From Mytilisepta virgata (taxonomy: Eukaryota; Mollusca; Bivalvia; Mytilida; Mytilidae), in the NCBI GenBank assembly GCA_028015205.1, contig CM051519.1:91037539-91101538 (forward strand): DNA of 64,000 nt, read 5' to 3'. The notes under the pieces were generated by a model. That model was not told the DNA's origin. It saw only the letters and a list, made by a program, of their open reading frames with translations, and did no database searches. Below, in pieces: positions 24,001 through 33,005 of this stretch. The translations under genes were made by a program, and so were the position numbers. Every line of letters begins with the position of its first letter. Position 1 is the stretch's first letter.

Positions 24001-25748
24001 TCAGAAAGGTCCATATAATCATACTGGCCTTCTTGTAAATCCTCGTCTTGTTGTTTTCTTGCCATCGCCCTAGTAACAACACAAGCTGGATACAGTTCAG
24101 CATCATCTTCAGGTGATTTAAAATCCACCACCGGTTCACTTGTAACAATTGGTTCAGCAACCACTTTGTTCCTAGCTAGATCATTTCCTAGCAATAATGA
24201 AACACCCTCTACAGGGAGAGTAGGACGAACACCCACAACAACTGGTCCAGTAATTAAATCTGACTTCAAATAAATACGATGGAGGGGAACATCTATACAA
24301 CCTAACTCCACACCTCGTAACAAAACGGAGGCACCAACGGACGTCTTCTCGGACAAAGGCAACACACCTTCTAACAACAAAGACTGAGAAGCTCCAGTGT
24401 CCCGTAAAATCTTAATAGGCTGAGGAGTAGTATTATTAACAATAGAAACAAACCCATCAGACATAAAGGGCTTATAATCCTCCATGTAATCACAAAAACT
24501 GGACTTAAAAGCCTGACTCGCAGGACATTCCAACTTATTGGTAACAACGGGTGTCGTACAAGCACTGGACTTGGGCTTATGATCTCTTTCATTCTTCTTC
24601 TGAAGCCTAAAACAATCAACCATCAGGTGACCATTTTTCTTACAATAAGCACAAGTTAGTGATTTCTTCTCAAAAGTATCAAACTTTGGACCAGACATAT
24701 TATAACTAGACGGACTCTTATTCTGTGCAACAGGCTTAATATCAGTACGCTCAGTGCTTTGATTTTTGTAATTTCCGCTTGAAGTATTAAAATTTTGACC
24801 TTTGAAACTTCTTTTATGTGAAATGGTATAATTATCGGAAACAACAGCTGCATCTTGCAATGTCTCAACAGTTTTGTCATCTAAATGTGTTTTTAAGTCT
24901 AAATTAACACACTGCTTGAACTCTTCTAATAACATTAATTGTCTTAATTTATCAAAATTTTTATCTATTTTCTTTGACGTAAGCCATTTATCAAATAAAT
25001 CTTCTTTTTCCCTAGCAAATTCAACATAGGTTTGTGTTTCAAACTTTTTATAAGACCTAAATTTCTGTCCATATGCTTCTGGCACTAGCTCATAAGCTTT
25101 CAAAACTTCCTGTTTAACAGTGTCATAATCAGAACTTTTTTCCGAAGATAGAGCTGAGTAAATTTCAGCGGCCTTGCCCACAAAAACACTTTGCAGCATA
25201 GTAGTCCAATAAGGCTTTGGCCATTTCAAATTTTGAGCAATTTTCTCAAATTGTGGAAAAAATTTATCCACCGTTTTTTCACAAAATTTAGGAACCAAAC
25301 GTATATTTTTTGCTGCCTCAAATTGTTCTGATTTTGACTTAGTGTTGCTTTCTGCTTTGACCATTTCCATTTTTATTTTCTCCATCTCTATCCTTTCCCT
25401 CATTTCAAGTTCTGCCTGTTTTTCTTCTTTTTCTTTTTCTAATTGTTTTAATTTAACTTCGTTTTCAAATTGTTTTTCCAATTGTTTTAATTTAAGTTCG
25501 TGTTCTAATTCAAGCTGTTTTAATTTTAAAGCATCAACATTTTCGACCTTGAGGTCAAGAGCCTCTTCACCAAAAATTTCTAAATCAACTAAATTGTCTA
25601 TTACCAAATTTTTTATAATTTGTTTTCTCATAGATGTTCTAAAATCTATTTTTAGATGTTTAGCAAGCAACACTAATTCTTCTTTCTTTAATTTATCAAA
25701 CCCTTCCAGGTCTGGCGTTTTCAAAAATTTACCAGCATCAAATTCCAT
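21081..25748 (-). CDS. Gag-Pol polyprotein, Gmr1-type (PR-INT-RT-RH order)
   Basis: A single 1555-residue frame encodes the capsid and all enzymes of the retrotransposon. Residues 18-55 look like a SAP-type helical module, and 65-145 is a Lys/Glu coiled coil. Residues 213-305 are SCAN-like, with EAYGQKFRSYKK, then FAREKEDLFDKWL and LRQLMLLEEFKQC. CCHC zinc knuckle: 366-379 (CAYCKKNGHLMVDC). Aspartic protease: DTGA at 450-453. Integrase: zinc-binding His698, His705, Cys735, Cys738; catalytic Asp769, Asp828, Glu864 (35 residues between the last two); GPY motif at 1002-1004. Reverse transcriptase: about 1140-1330, with Asp1228 in SKFDLLKGYWQVPL and YIDD at 1288-1291. RNase H: about 1430-1550, with Asp1437, Glu1479 and Asp1506, ending ADALSR. 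All key residues are present. Gag and Pol share one frame with no stop or shift between them. The start codon lies 89 bases after the 5' LTR. Confidence 0.97.
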   Translation of the reverse strand: MEFDAGKFLKTPDLEGFDKLKKEELVLLAKHLKIDFRTSMRKQIIKNLVIDNLVDLEIFGEEALDLKVENVDALKLKQLELEHELKLKQLEKQFENEVKLKQLEKEKEEKQAELEMRERIEMEKIKMEMVKAESNTKSKSEQFEAAKNIRLVPKFCEKTVDKFFPQFEKIAQNLKWPKPYWTTMLQSVFVGKAAEIYSALSSEKSSDYDTVKQEVLKAYELVPEAYGQKFRSYKKFETQTYVEFAREKEDLFDKWLTSKKIDKNFDKLRQLMLLEEFKQCVNLDLKTHLDDKTVETLQDAAVVSDNYTISHKRSFKGQNFNTSSGNYKNQSTERTDIKPVAQNKSPSSYNMSGPKFDTFEKKSLTCAYCKKNGHLMVDCFRLQKKNERDHKPKSSACTTPVVTNKLECPASQAFKSSFCDYMEDYKPFMSDGFVSIVNNTTPQPIKILRDTGASQSLLLEGVLPLSEKTSVGASVLLRGVELGCIDVPLHRIYLKSDLITGPVVVGVRPTLPVEGVSLLLGNDLARNKVVAEPIVTSEPVVDFKSPEDDAELYPACVVTRAMARKQQDEDLQEGQYDYMDLSDSFFADIEGFGSSEKAIRPPGTNKNVIMPWPDVNSHSLDKRTFREEQNKDPEVLQLCKRALPQEEADKVAECYYHQDGILMRKWRPPDAIPKEEWRVVYQVVVPKVYRQEIIGLAHDTPLAGHLGIRKTCLKILQHFYWPRLRNDVAEYCKSCHICQVVGKPNQKIPPAPLLPIPAFEEPFSRVLVDCVGPLPKTKTGNAYLLTIMCTSTRFPEAIPLRNIKTPTIVKALIKFFTLVGLPKSIQSDQGSNFMSGLFQQVIYQLGIAQYRSSAYHPESQGALERFHQTLKNMIRIFCLQFDRDWDDGVHFLLFAVREAVQESLGFSPFELVFGHTVRGPLKLVKEKWLTEHTDLNLLDYVSRFKEKLYTACQIAQKNLKNVQNKMKIWYDKDARDRVFEPGDKVLVFLPVPGHPLQAKYCGPYTIDSKINELNYIVKTPGRRKQNRVCHINMLKPYFERTNEGESKPVATLAMVKLENDHDKPDIIEPSFDSKTMEQTVRLKNSEILSNLDSKLAHLTFDRREKLKTLVFSFKNLFPDVPNKTTVVCHDVDVGDASPIKQHPYRLNPLKLDVMRQEIRYMLDNDIIEPSNSEWSSPCLLVPKPDKTFRFVTDFRKVNSVSKSDSYPIPRIDDCIDNIGQSKFVSKFDLLKGYWQVPLTPRAREISAFVTPDGLFQYTVMPFGMKNAPATFQRMINNVIKDLDCCYAYIDDLIVCSDSWEEHLTHLYDTFDRLSQSNLTVNLAKSEFCKATVDYLGHTVGQGQVKPIMAKVDAITNFPPPTNKKQLMRYLGMIGFYRKFCSNFATVVQPLTHLLRKDSKFIWSDNCQNSFEKSKSLLINSPVLITPDFKKQFKLAVDASDVGVGAVLYQETDDNVEKPISYFSKKLDKHQKNYSTIEKECFALLSALQHFDVYLNPTMHPILVYTDHNPLTFIHKMRNKNQRLTRWSLLLQEYDIIVKHIRGKDNVIADALSRSY

Positions 25749-25814
25749 TTTGTAGAATTTTGTTGGCTATCTCTAATAAAAAATACTGAAAAAATTTAAT
25801 AAGATATTAACGTT

Positions 25815-25832
25815 ATCCCGGACGAGCCCCCA
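25815..25832 (-). other. primer binding site, tRNA-Pro type
   Basis: On the minus strand, five bases (GAAAT) after the 5' LTR, the sequence reads TGGGGGCTCGTCCGGGAT. This is the 18-base complement of the 3' end of animal tRNA-Pro, and the same sequence is used by the classical tRNA-Pro-primed gammaretroviruses. It fixes the element's orientation and identifies its primer. Confidence 0.93.
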
Positions 25833-25837
25833 ATTTC

Positions 25838-26443
25838 TGTTACGGCCGAAATCACCTTTAAATTATAGCCAACAAAAGACACAAATCAATAATAAAATTT
25901 AACAAGATTTATTATATACAAAGTTTACAAAAAGTATTACACAAAAATAAAAATGTCAACTTAACTGTTCAAAATCCTGTTTTTTCTTGATCCGGAATTC
26001 TGGTCACTGTTGCCTGAATCCAAACGGAATATTATATCCAATCAGTCACAATCTAGTATGATGTAACGAAAATAAAGTCTGTCAAGTACGATGTGTGAAA
26101 CGTAAATAAATCCAACAGCTGAGAACACAAGAATGTCTATGTACGGTCCAATATGCTATGCTCTGCAAGTTTAACTTTCGTGTCCATATATATACTGTAG
26201 AACGGAAACTTCTGGAATACGGTAGAAGTTCGAATCACACCATAATTATTACGTAAGTCAAATAGAAAGTTCTAGTTATTCCATCAGTATCCATTATTGT
26301 TCCAGTGATTTCTAAACTGCGCAGTTATAACATTATTTGGTAAACAACTATAAGTATTATGTAAACATAGTATACATGTTATAAGGCTACGCAAAACAAA
26401 TTAGGCCAAGATAAATAAATATAATAATTACAATATCATAACA
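25838..26443 (-). repeat. 5' LTR of the retrotransposon
   Basis: This is the 606-bp upstream LTR in element orientation. On the minus strand it carries a TATATATA run (26187-26194) as a likely core promoter and an AATAAA (25908-25913) as a likely polyadenylation signal, about 275 bases apart. It appears identical to the 3' copy over its full length. Confidence 0.95.
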
Positions 26444-26447
26444 TATA
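26444..26447. repeat. target-site duplication (right), TATA
   Basis: Right-hand partner of the TATA repeat at 20389-20392. Confidence 0.75.
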
Positions 26448-28091
26448 ATACCAGTAAATCATGCAGTTCCCTTTCAGCTGTCATGAGTTATGTCCCTTTA
26501 CTAGTACTTTTGCCAGCCCACATAAATGGCTGGTCAATAATGTTTATTGGCAATCAAATAAACAGAATATTAACAGTTTCTTATTCTGTAATGAAATGGC
26601 AGATATTAATTCAATGAATAAGACAGTATTAATAACAAAAAAATATAAAGTCAAATGACTTTGAATCTTTCTAAAAAAGGTTGACTTGTTTAAACTTAAT
26701 TTATTTACCGCATACATATATATTTGGCATATTATATTGATTAGCTTTTAGTTACAAAGACACAGTGTCCTGATATCGAGAACTGGTCGCATGGGGAAGG
26801 TAAGTTTATAACACAAAACTTTACCATGAAATCACGACAAATCATACTGGTGCTTCAAAATAGGGTGGTTCAAAATGTGTTGCCGTTACCACCAGAATAC
26901 AAACTGGAAAAACCTTTAACCCATATTTTTTCAGTGTAATTAACATTAGCAAACAAAAAAATTCTTGATTTGTAGGTAACTGAAACCATCCAAACTGAAA
27001 AATAATTTCAAATCAGAACCTCAAGAATAAATACTGTACTTTGAGACTTACCAAAGTAGGTTTCTTAAGAATGACTTCATTTCAAGTATAATCCTGTTAT
27101 ATTATCAATATCAAAGTCAAACATTACATGAAACATTTAAAATACATTGAAATATATATAGTAAATACCTACCCACAAAAAGTTAGTGAAACAACAAAAT
27201 GAAAGGACCCTTTACAAAATTAAAGAACACCATCTCATTTCATTCTCAATTAATTTTCAATTTCCAATTTTCCAGCTATTGTTAGTTGAATTGGCTGTTT
27301 CTGTTTGGATGGTATGGCCTCTCCCTAAGTTAGGTACAATTCTTATTGACCTACTATAAAGGTTTGACATGGGCAATTGACAAGTCATAAAAAGAAATAA
27401 ACATCTCAATTAAAAATCAAATTTCCCTGGCATCTTATGACAAGCCATGAAATATTATGAAGTACACGGATTTGCTCTATACAAAACCTCCTGTTATTAC
27501 ATAAAGGTCATTTTTCTTTTATACTTATGTAAAATGAGAAATATTTCTATAAAAATAACCACATTTACCTCATGTTTGAACTGAATCACAGTACATTGCT
27601 GACAAACAGATCAAAAATTAATATCAAATAAAACATTATGAATAAAATTTTCATATTTTACATATCTCCTCAAAGATATACAATAATAAACTAAATGATA
27701 CATATTAAAAATTCATAAAATTAAATCCCCCCCCCCCCTATATTTGTAGTTAGGAAAATATCCTAGTTAAAGTTGTGTTTTGATGACACTTAAAGCTTTT
27801 GTATATTAATCAATTCAGTATTTGAAACTGATGTCAACAGGATTTCCCCCAAAGTACTTGAGAGATTTTATGTAGAACTATCAAAAATGGGTCAAATCCT
27901 ACTTTGTACCCTTAATAATCTACTTCAATTGAGTGTTTTTGAGGTAAAAACAAAATGCAATTATGCAATGGAAACAAACTCGTAATTGTAGGTATGGTAC
28001 TAGAAAAGTTGATACAGTCTGATACAGAAAAATAAAACACTGATGTAATTATGTAAACTTCATTTAAGTGAAACAGAAGACAATGTTCAAT
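26448..28091. other. intron sequence, nothing recognised
   Basis: AT-rich; a C12 run is at 27727-27738. A nine-codon ATG-to-donor frame at 27080-27052 is in the right phase for IQSEC but is judged chance. Confidence 0.5.
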
Positions 28092-29111
28092 GTCCTTTTC
28101 TACTCTGACAAAGTTTCACTCAAGTTATGTCCTGTTCTACTGTGACAAAGTTTCACTCATGTTATGTCCTTTTCTACTGTGACAAAGTTTCACTCAAGTT
28201 ATGTCCTTTTCTACTGTGACAAAGTTTCACTCAAGTTATGTCCTTTTCTACTGTGACAAAGTTTCACTCAAGTTATGACATTTTCTACTGTGACAAAGTT
28301 TCACTCAAGTTATGTCCTTTTCTACTGTGACAAAGTTTCACTCAAGTTATGTCCTTTTCTACTGTGACAAAGTTTCACTCAAGTTACGTCCTTTTCTACT
28401 GTGACAAAGTTTCACTCAAGTTACGTCCTTTTCTACTGTGACAAAGTTTCACTCAAGTTATGTCCTTTTCTACTGTGACAAAGTTTCATTCATGTTACGT
28501 CCTTTTCTACTGTGACAAAGTTTCATTCATGTTATGTCCTTTTCTACTGTGACAAAGTTTCACTCAAGTTATGTCCTTTTCTACTGTGACAAAGTTTCAC
28601 TCAAGTTATGTCCTTTTCTACTGTGATAAAGGTTCACTCAAGTTATGTCCTTTTCTACTGTGACAAAGTTTCACTCAAGTTATGTCATTTTCTACTGTGA
28701 CAAAGTTTCACTCAAGTTACGTCCTTTTCTACTGTGACAAAGTTTCACTCAAGTTACGTCCTTTTCTACTGTGACAAAGTTTCACTCAAGTTATGTCCTT
28801 TTCTACTGTGACAAAGTTTCACTCAAGTTATGTCCTTTTCTACTGTGACAAAGTTTCACTCAAGTTACGTCCTTTTCTACTGTGACAAAGTTTCACTCAA
28901 GTTATGTCCTTTTCTACTGTGACAAAGTTTCACTCAAGTTATGTCCTTTTCTACTGTGACAAAGTTTCACTCAAGTTACGTCCTTTTCTACTGTGACAAA
29001 GTTTCACTCAAGTTATGTCACTTTCTACTGTGACAAAGTTTCACTCAAGTTATGTCCTTTTCTACTGTGACAAAGTTTCACTCAAGTTATGTCCTTTTCT
29101 ACTGTGACAAA
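28092..29111. repeat. 37-bp minisatellite, about 27.5 units
   Basis: About 1.02 kb of near-identical 37-base units, each containing CTACTGTGACAAAGTTTCAC and CAAGTTATGTCC. The main variation is a TATGTC/TACGTC transition and a CAAG/CATG change, scattered along the array. There is no coding frame through it. Confidence 0.95.
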
Positions 29112-29299
29112 TCCAGCATGCAAAGTGCAAAGTCTACATATGTTCATGTATAAAGTTTGCAAGCAGAAAATTTCATAAAATTTAAAAACTTTGTGAAATT
29201 TTATTTTGATTATGAAATTATTGGGCTAATAAAGACAGTCAGTTCTATCATGTTTGATGGATAAGCATAGGACATACTAATTGTAAAATATATGTAAAT

Positions 29300-30519
29300 A
29301 GAACAAGAGTGGACACACAAAAATGTCTCGCCTGTCGTGTATTTCGAAAGAAAGTAAATGCTATCAGACATATTGCATACAGTATTCGAAAAACAGGCCA
29401 AAACACAAAAACTTAACTATAACCACTGAACCATGAAAATGAGGTCAAGGTCAGATGACACCTGCCAGTTGGACATGTACACCTTACAGTCCTTCCATAC
29501 ACCAAATATAGTAGACCTATTGCATACAGTATTCAAAAAACAGGTCAAAACACAAAAACTTAACTATAACAACTGAACCATGAAAATGAGGGCAAGGTTA
29601 GATGACACCTGCAAGTTGGACATGTACACCTTACAATCCTTCCATACGCCAAATATAGTAGACCTAGTGCATACAGCATTCGAAAAACAGGCCAAAACAC
29701 AAAAACTTAACTATAACCACTGAACCATGAAAATGAGGTCAAGGTTGGATGACACCTGCCAGTTGGACATGTACACCTTACAGTCCTTCCATACACCAAA
29801 TATAGTAGACCTATTGCATACAGTATTCAAAAAACAGGTCAAAACACAAAAACTTAACAATAACCACTCAACCATGAAAATGAGGTCAAGGTTGGATGAC
29901 ACCTGCCAGTGGACATGTACACCTTACAATCCTTCCATACACCAAATATAGTAGACCTAGTGCTTACAGTATTCGAAAAACAGGCCAAAACACAAAAACT
30001 TAACTATAACCACTGAACCATGAAAATGAGGTCAAGGTTAGATGACACCTGCCAGTTGGACATGTGCACCTTACAATCCTTCCATACACCAAATATACTA
30101 GACCTATTGCTTATAGTATCCGAGATATGGACTTGACCACCAAAACTTAACCTTGTTCACTGATCCTTGAAATTGGGTCGAGGTCAATTGAAAACTGTCT
30201 GACGGGGATGGGGACCTTGTAAGGTACGCACATACCAAATATAGTTATCCTATTACTCATAATAAGAGAGAAATTAACATTACAAAAAATCTTAATTTTT
30301 TTTTCAAGTAGTCACTGAACCATGGAAATGAGGTCAAGGACAATGTACATATGACAGACGGAAACTTCGTAACATAAGGCATCTATATACAAAGTATAAA
30401 GCATCCAGGTCTTCCACCTTCTAAAATATAAAGCTTTTAAGAAGTGAGTTAACGCCGCCGCCGCCGCCGGATCACTATCCCTATGTCGAGCTTTCTGCGA
30501 CTAAAGTCGCAGGCTCGAC
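29300..30519 (+). mobile_element. non-autonomous element with 147-bp tandem core and terminal hairpin
   Basis: After a left segment (ACAAGAGTGGACACAC), a core unit repeats at a 147-base spacing: the CAGTATTCGAAAAACAGG landmark, or a close variant, falls at 29381, 29528, 29675, 29822 and 29968, the last interval being 146. Each unit carries CCATGAAAATGAGGTCAAGG. More diverged units run to about 30400, then a GCC run (30453-30469). The right end is a hairpin at 30485-30519 with arms GTCGAGC/GCTCGAC and CTGCGAC/GTCGCAG. This plan (tandem core, 3' hairpin) matches bivalve pearl/Helentron-like elements. No transposase is present. Confidence 0.68.
30485..30519. repeat. terminal hairpin of the 147-bp-repeat element
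   Basis: Two stacked perfect 7-base arm pairs, separated by a TTT bulge on one side, close on a TAAA loop. Confidence 0.85.
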
Positions 30520-31137
30520 AAAAATAAATCTGAGCTACATGTTTGCTGGTAGCACAGTACCATTTGTTTCATCATGTACCAGTAGCAAAACATGCCTGAA
30601 AGTCCAACTCATTTAATTTTTATATACAGTGATTTCAATATGGTATCTCTTCCTATATAGATAAAATTCAACCATTTCATTAATAATGATATAATTAAAG
30701 TTTGAGACAGAATGACCTTATAGTGGGAGATGGGAGGACACCTTGGACAAGTGATAATAATATGGTTTTTTTTGGTAATAATGAAATAAATCATGTAATT
30801 TGGGAATTTTTCACAATATTTTTTGAACAAATGGAACTAATTATGACATTGGGTCTATTTCAAGTAGAATATAATATAAAAGACAATCTCTTATTTTACA
30901 AATTGTACAATATTTTGATCACTTATTCCATTCTATCATAACATTTATGCTAGGACAATTCATATTTTGGTTCTTGCCATAATCCTCATATTTTTTTTAA
31001 AGATATCAAAAAATTTATATTCGAAAAAAATGTGGTTCACCCCTTCTCTAAACCTGAAAAAAATTTTAAACCCTAAAAAAATCTCACAAGAACTAAGTGT
31101 GAAAAATGTAAAATTCACAATAAATTCATTAACATAC

Positions 31138-31178
31138 CTTATTTCATTTTGAGTTGGACTCCAAAACATAAACGCCAT
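31138..31178 (-). CDS. candidate alternative 5' exon (MAFMFWSPTQNEI)
   Basis: Thirteen codons plus AG precede the donor GTATGT (GT at 31137-31136), again phase 2. The ATG context is strong (A at -3, G at +4). It lies 1.8 kb downstream of the 33.3-kb alternative exon, in the direction of transcription. No domain can be recognised in so short a peptide, and a chance origin is quite possible. Confidence 0.28.
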
Positions 31179-31377
31179 ATTACTTGCTACATGTAAAAAT
31201 ACCTCAAATTTTCTGATTAATCTGATGACAGGTGTAATATATATGATACAATTTTATCATCAAAATCATATCAGTTTACAAGTTTATTTTGTAAACAACA
31301 AAAGGGAAATAACTCTTGGTAAAAAGTGGAAACTGTTAATCATATGACATTTGTCTTTTCGAGGCCAGTTTAATAAT

Positions 31378-31421
31378 AAACTTTATTAATGAAAGCACAG
31401 TTATACCCAAGATTGGTTGAA
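31378..31421 (+). repeat. dispersed repeat, copy 1 of an inverted pair
   Basis: A block with TTATTAATGAAAGCA and TACCCAAGATTGGTTGAAGG recurs in inverted orientation at 38866-38908. It is probably the end of an unidentified interspersed element. Confidence 0.6.
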
Positions 31422-33005
31422 GGCTGTAAAAACAAACAAATTATATACCAATGATACAGACAAAAGATAAAAAATGACATGGTAGTAACAAATCAATTTC
31501 AGACTATAATAGTATAAATCTTTGGAAATGAGTAATGCATTGTTTTTTTAAATAAAAAAAAATAACTAGTTATGTGACTTTTCAAGTAATGGCAAATAAC
31601 TCTGGCAATAGTGATGGGGCACACAAGAAATATGGGTAACCATCTATAATTATAAATGGGATGTAGTTGAAACATACCAATTCACTTTTTTCACTAAATA
31701 TACATTTAAATTTAATTTATTTCAAGTCTGACTCCAGACAATGTAAGTATCTTCCATGCTGTGCCAATGAAAGGCTTTAATACTTGTTGACCATATTCTA
31801 CTAATTTGCCAACATGATCTTTTTTGCTGCTCCAATGTAAGGCTTTAATATATGTTTACCATGCCCACATATTGGAACACATCATCTACACTTTTGTTAA
31901 AGAGTAGATCAAATTCACTTCTCTAATATTGAATTGTCTACAAAATGGTCACTCATAAGTTATAGCCATGATAGTATTTCTCATTTTAAGACTAATTAAA
32001 TCATCATGTTAAAGGTGGTCCAAGATATCAGGAGGATTTTTTTTCTATTCTAGTAATAGCATCCAAAGACATCTGGACACATTTCTGAAGTGGATTACCC
32101 AAAATTATCAATTGGTATTAGGGAGAAGTTCCTAAAAATACATTTAAAGCTGATTTTGGTACTGATGATCCTATTACTTTGCGGTCCAAACTCCAGAATA
32201 TAAAGGGGGACCCAAGGAGAATTAATCAGCTGTCTAGTGCCTTCAAAAGATTTTTAACCATTTTTGGCTTATTTTTCTTTTTTTTTTTGATATGGTAAAC
32301 TGTAACAACTTTTATATCAGTGCAAAGTAAGGTTCATGGTTGGATTCCCATTCTGGACGCTTTATTGACAACCGTGACTTGTGAGGATGGTCTCGTAAAA
32401 GATTTTTAAGGCTGTCGGACAAAAAATGGCTGACCTGTGTTATGGGAGAGCAACACTCTTAACATGTTAAAGACTCCTGTTTAGATGTTGAAAAAATAGG
32501 ATAAAATGCCGCTAAGGATGGATTAGGATAAGTTGATATAATTTGTTTCCCGATCCATTATAAATAATTAAGTTTAAACGAAAGTTCTGACCATCACATA
32601 ATGGATGATCAATTGAATATTTCTGTAAAGTTTGGTTCCAATTTACCCTGTTGTTACACAGGAAATTTTTGTTTGTTTTAAGTACATTACTTAAAAACTG
32701 TGACAGCAAGCAGATTGGTAGGCCTCCCCAAATACAATTTTGAAAGGTAACGACACTAAAGGACCATTCCTCAAAAGTTGCACCCTAAACAGAATGGTGG
32801 TTTCAGAAGATTTTAATTTTTTTTCTCTTTTTCTATTTATTTAGTATTAGGAGCCATTTGATCTGCGGTCTGGAACTCAAGATACAATTCTGAAGGACAT
32901 TTCCTCTAAATTTTGGTCTCTGTACCCCATACAGTCAATTACATATAAACATAAATTGCTTGTGATGTAGGCTATATGATCATATCCCTTCAGTTTGATA
33001 TATAC
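31422..33005. other. intron sequence, possible old repeat debris
   Basis: The segments around 32180 and 32865 share a loose motif (TGCGGTC...AACTC, AGGACATTTCC-like), which suggests old degenerate repeats. No ends could be defined. Confidence 0.35.

Larger units (their letters stand above)
20393..26443 (-). mobile_element. complete Gmr1-type Ty3/gypsy LTR retrotransposon
   Basis: The 6051-bp element has two 606-bp LTRs starting TGTTACGG and ending CATAACA (TGTT...AACA termini). It is flanked by a TATA duplication (20389-20392 and 26444-26447). Reading on the minus strand, it has a primer binding site five bases after the 5' LTR, an 89-base leader, one gag-pol frame of 1555 codons and a purine tract abutting the 3' LTR. 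The integrase comes before the reverse transcriptase, which is the arrangement of the Gmr1 lineage of Ty3/gypsy elements. No envelope-like frame is present. The two LTRs match along their whole length in my read-through, and the gag-pol frame has no stop or frameshift, so the insertion is very recent. It lies in the same orientation as the host gene. Confidence 0.97.

Noticed and set aside
22281..25755. Plus-strand and alternative minus-strand frames within the retrotransposon
   Set aside because: They overlap the 1555-codon gag-pol frame and have no domain signal of their own.
27052..27080. ATG plus nine codons (MKSFLRNLL) ending at a strong GTAAGT donor in phase 2
   Set aside because: It is too short to separate from chance, the start context is only fair, and similar frames appear elsewhere in the intron.
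28092..29111. CRISPR-like array
   Set aside because: The 37-base units are head-to-tail with no unique spacers, in a eukaryotic intron; it is a minisatellite.
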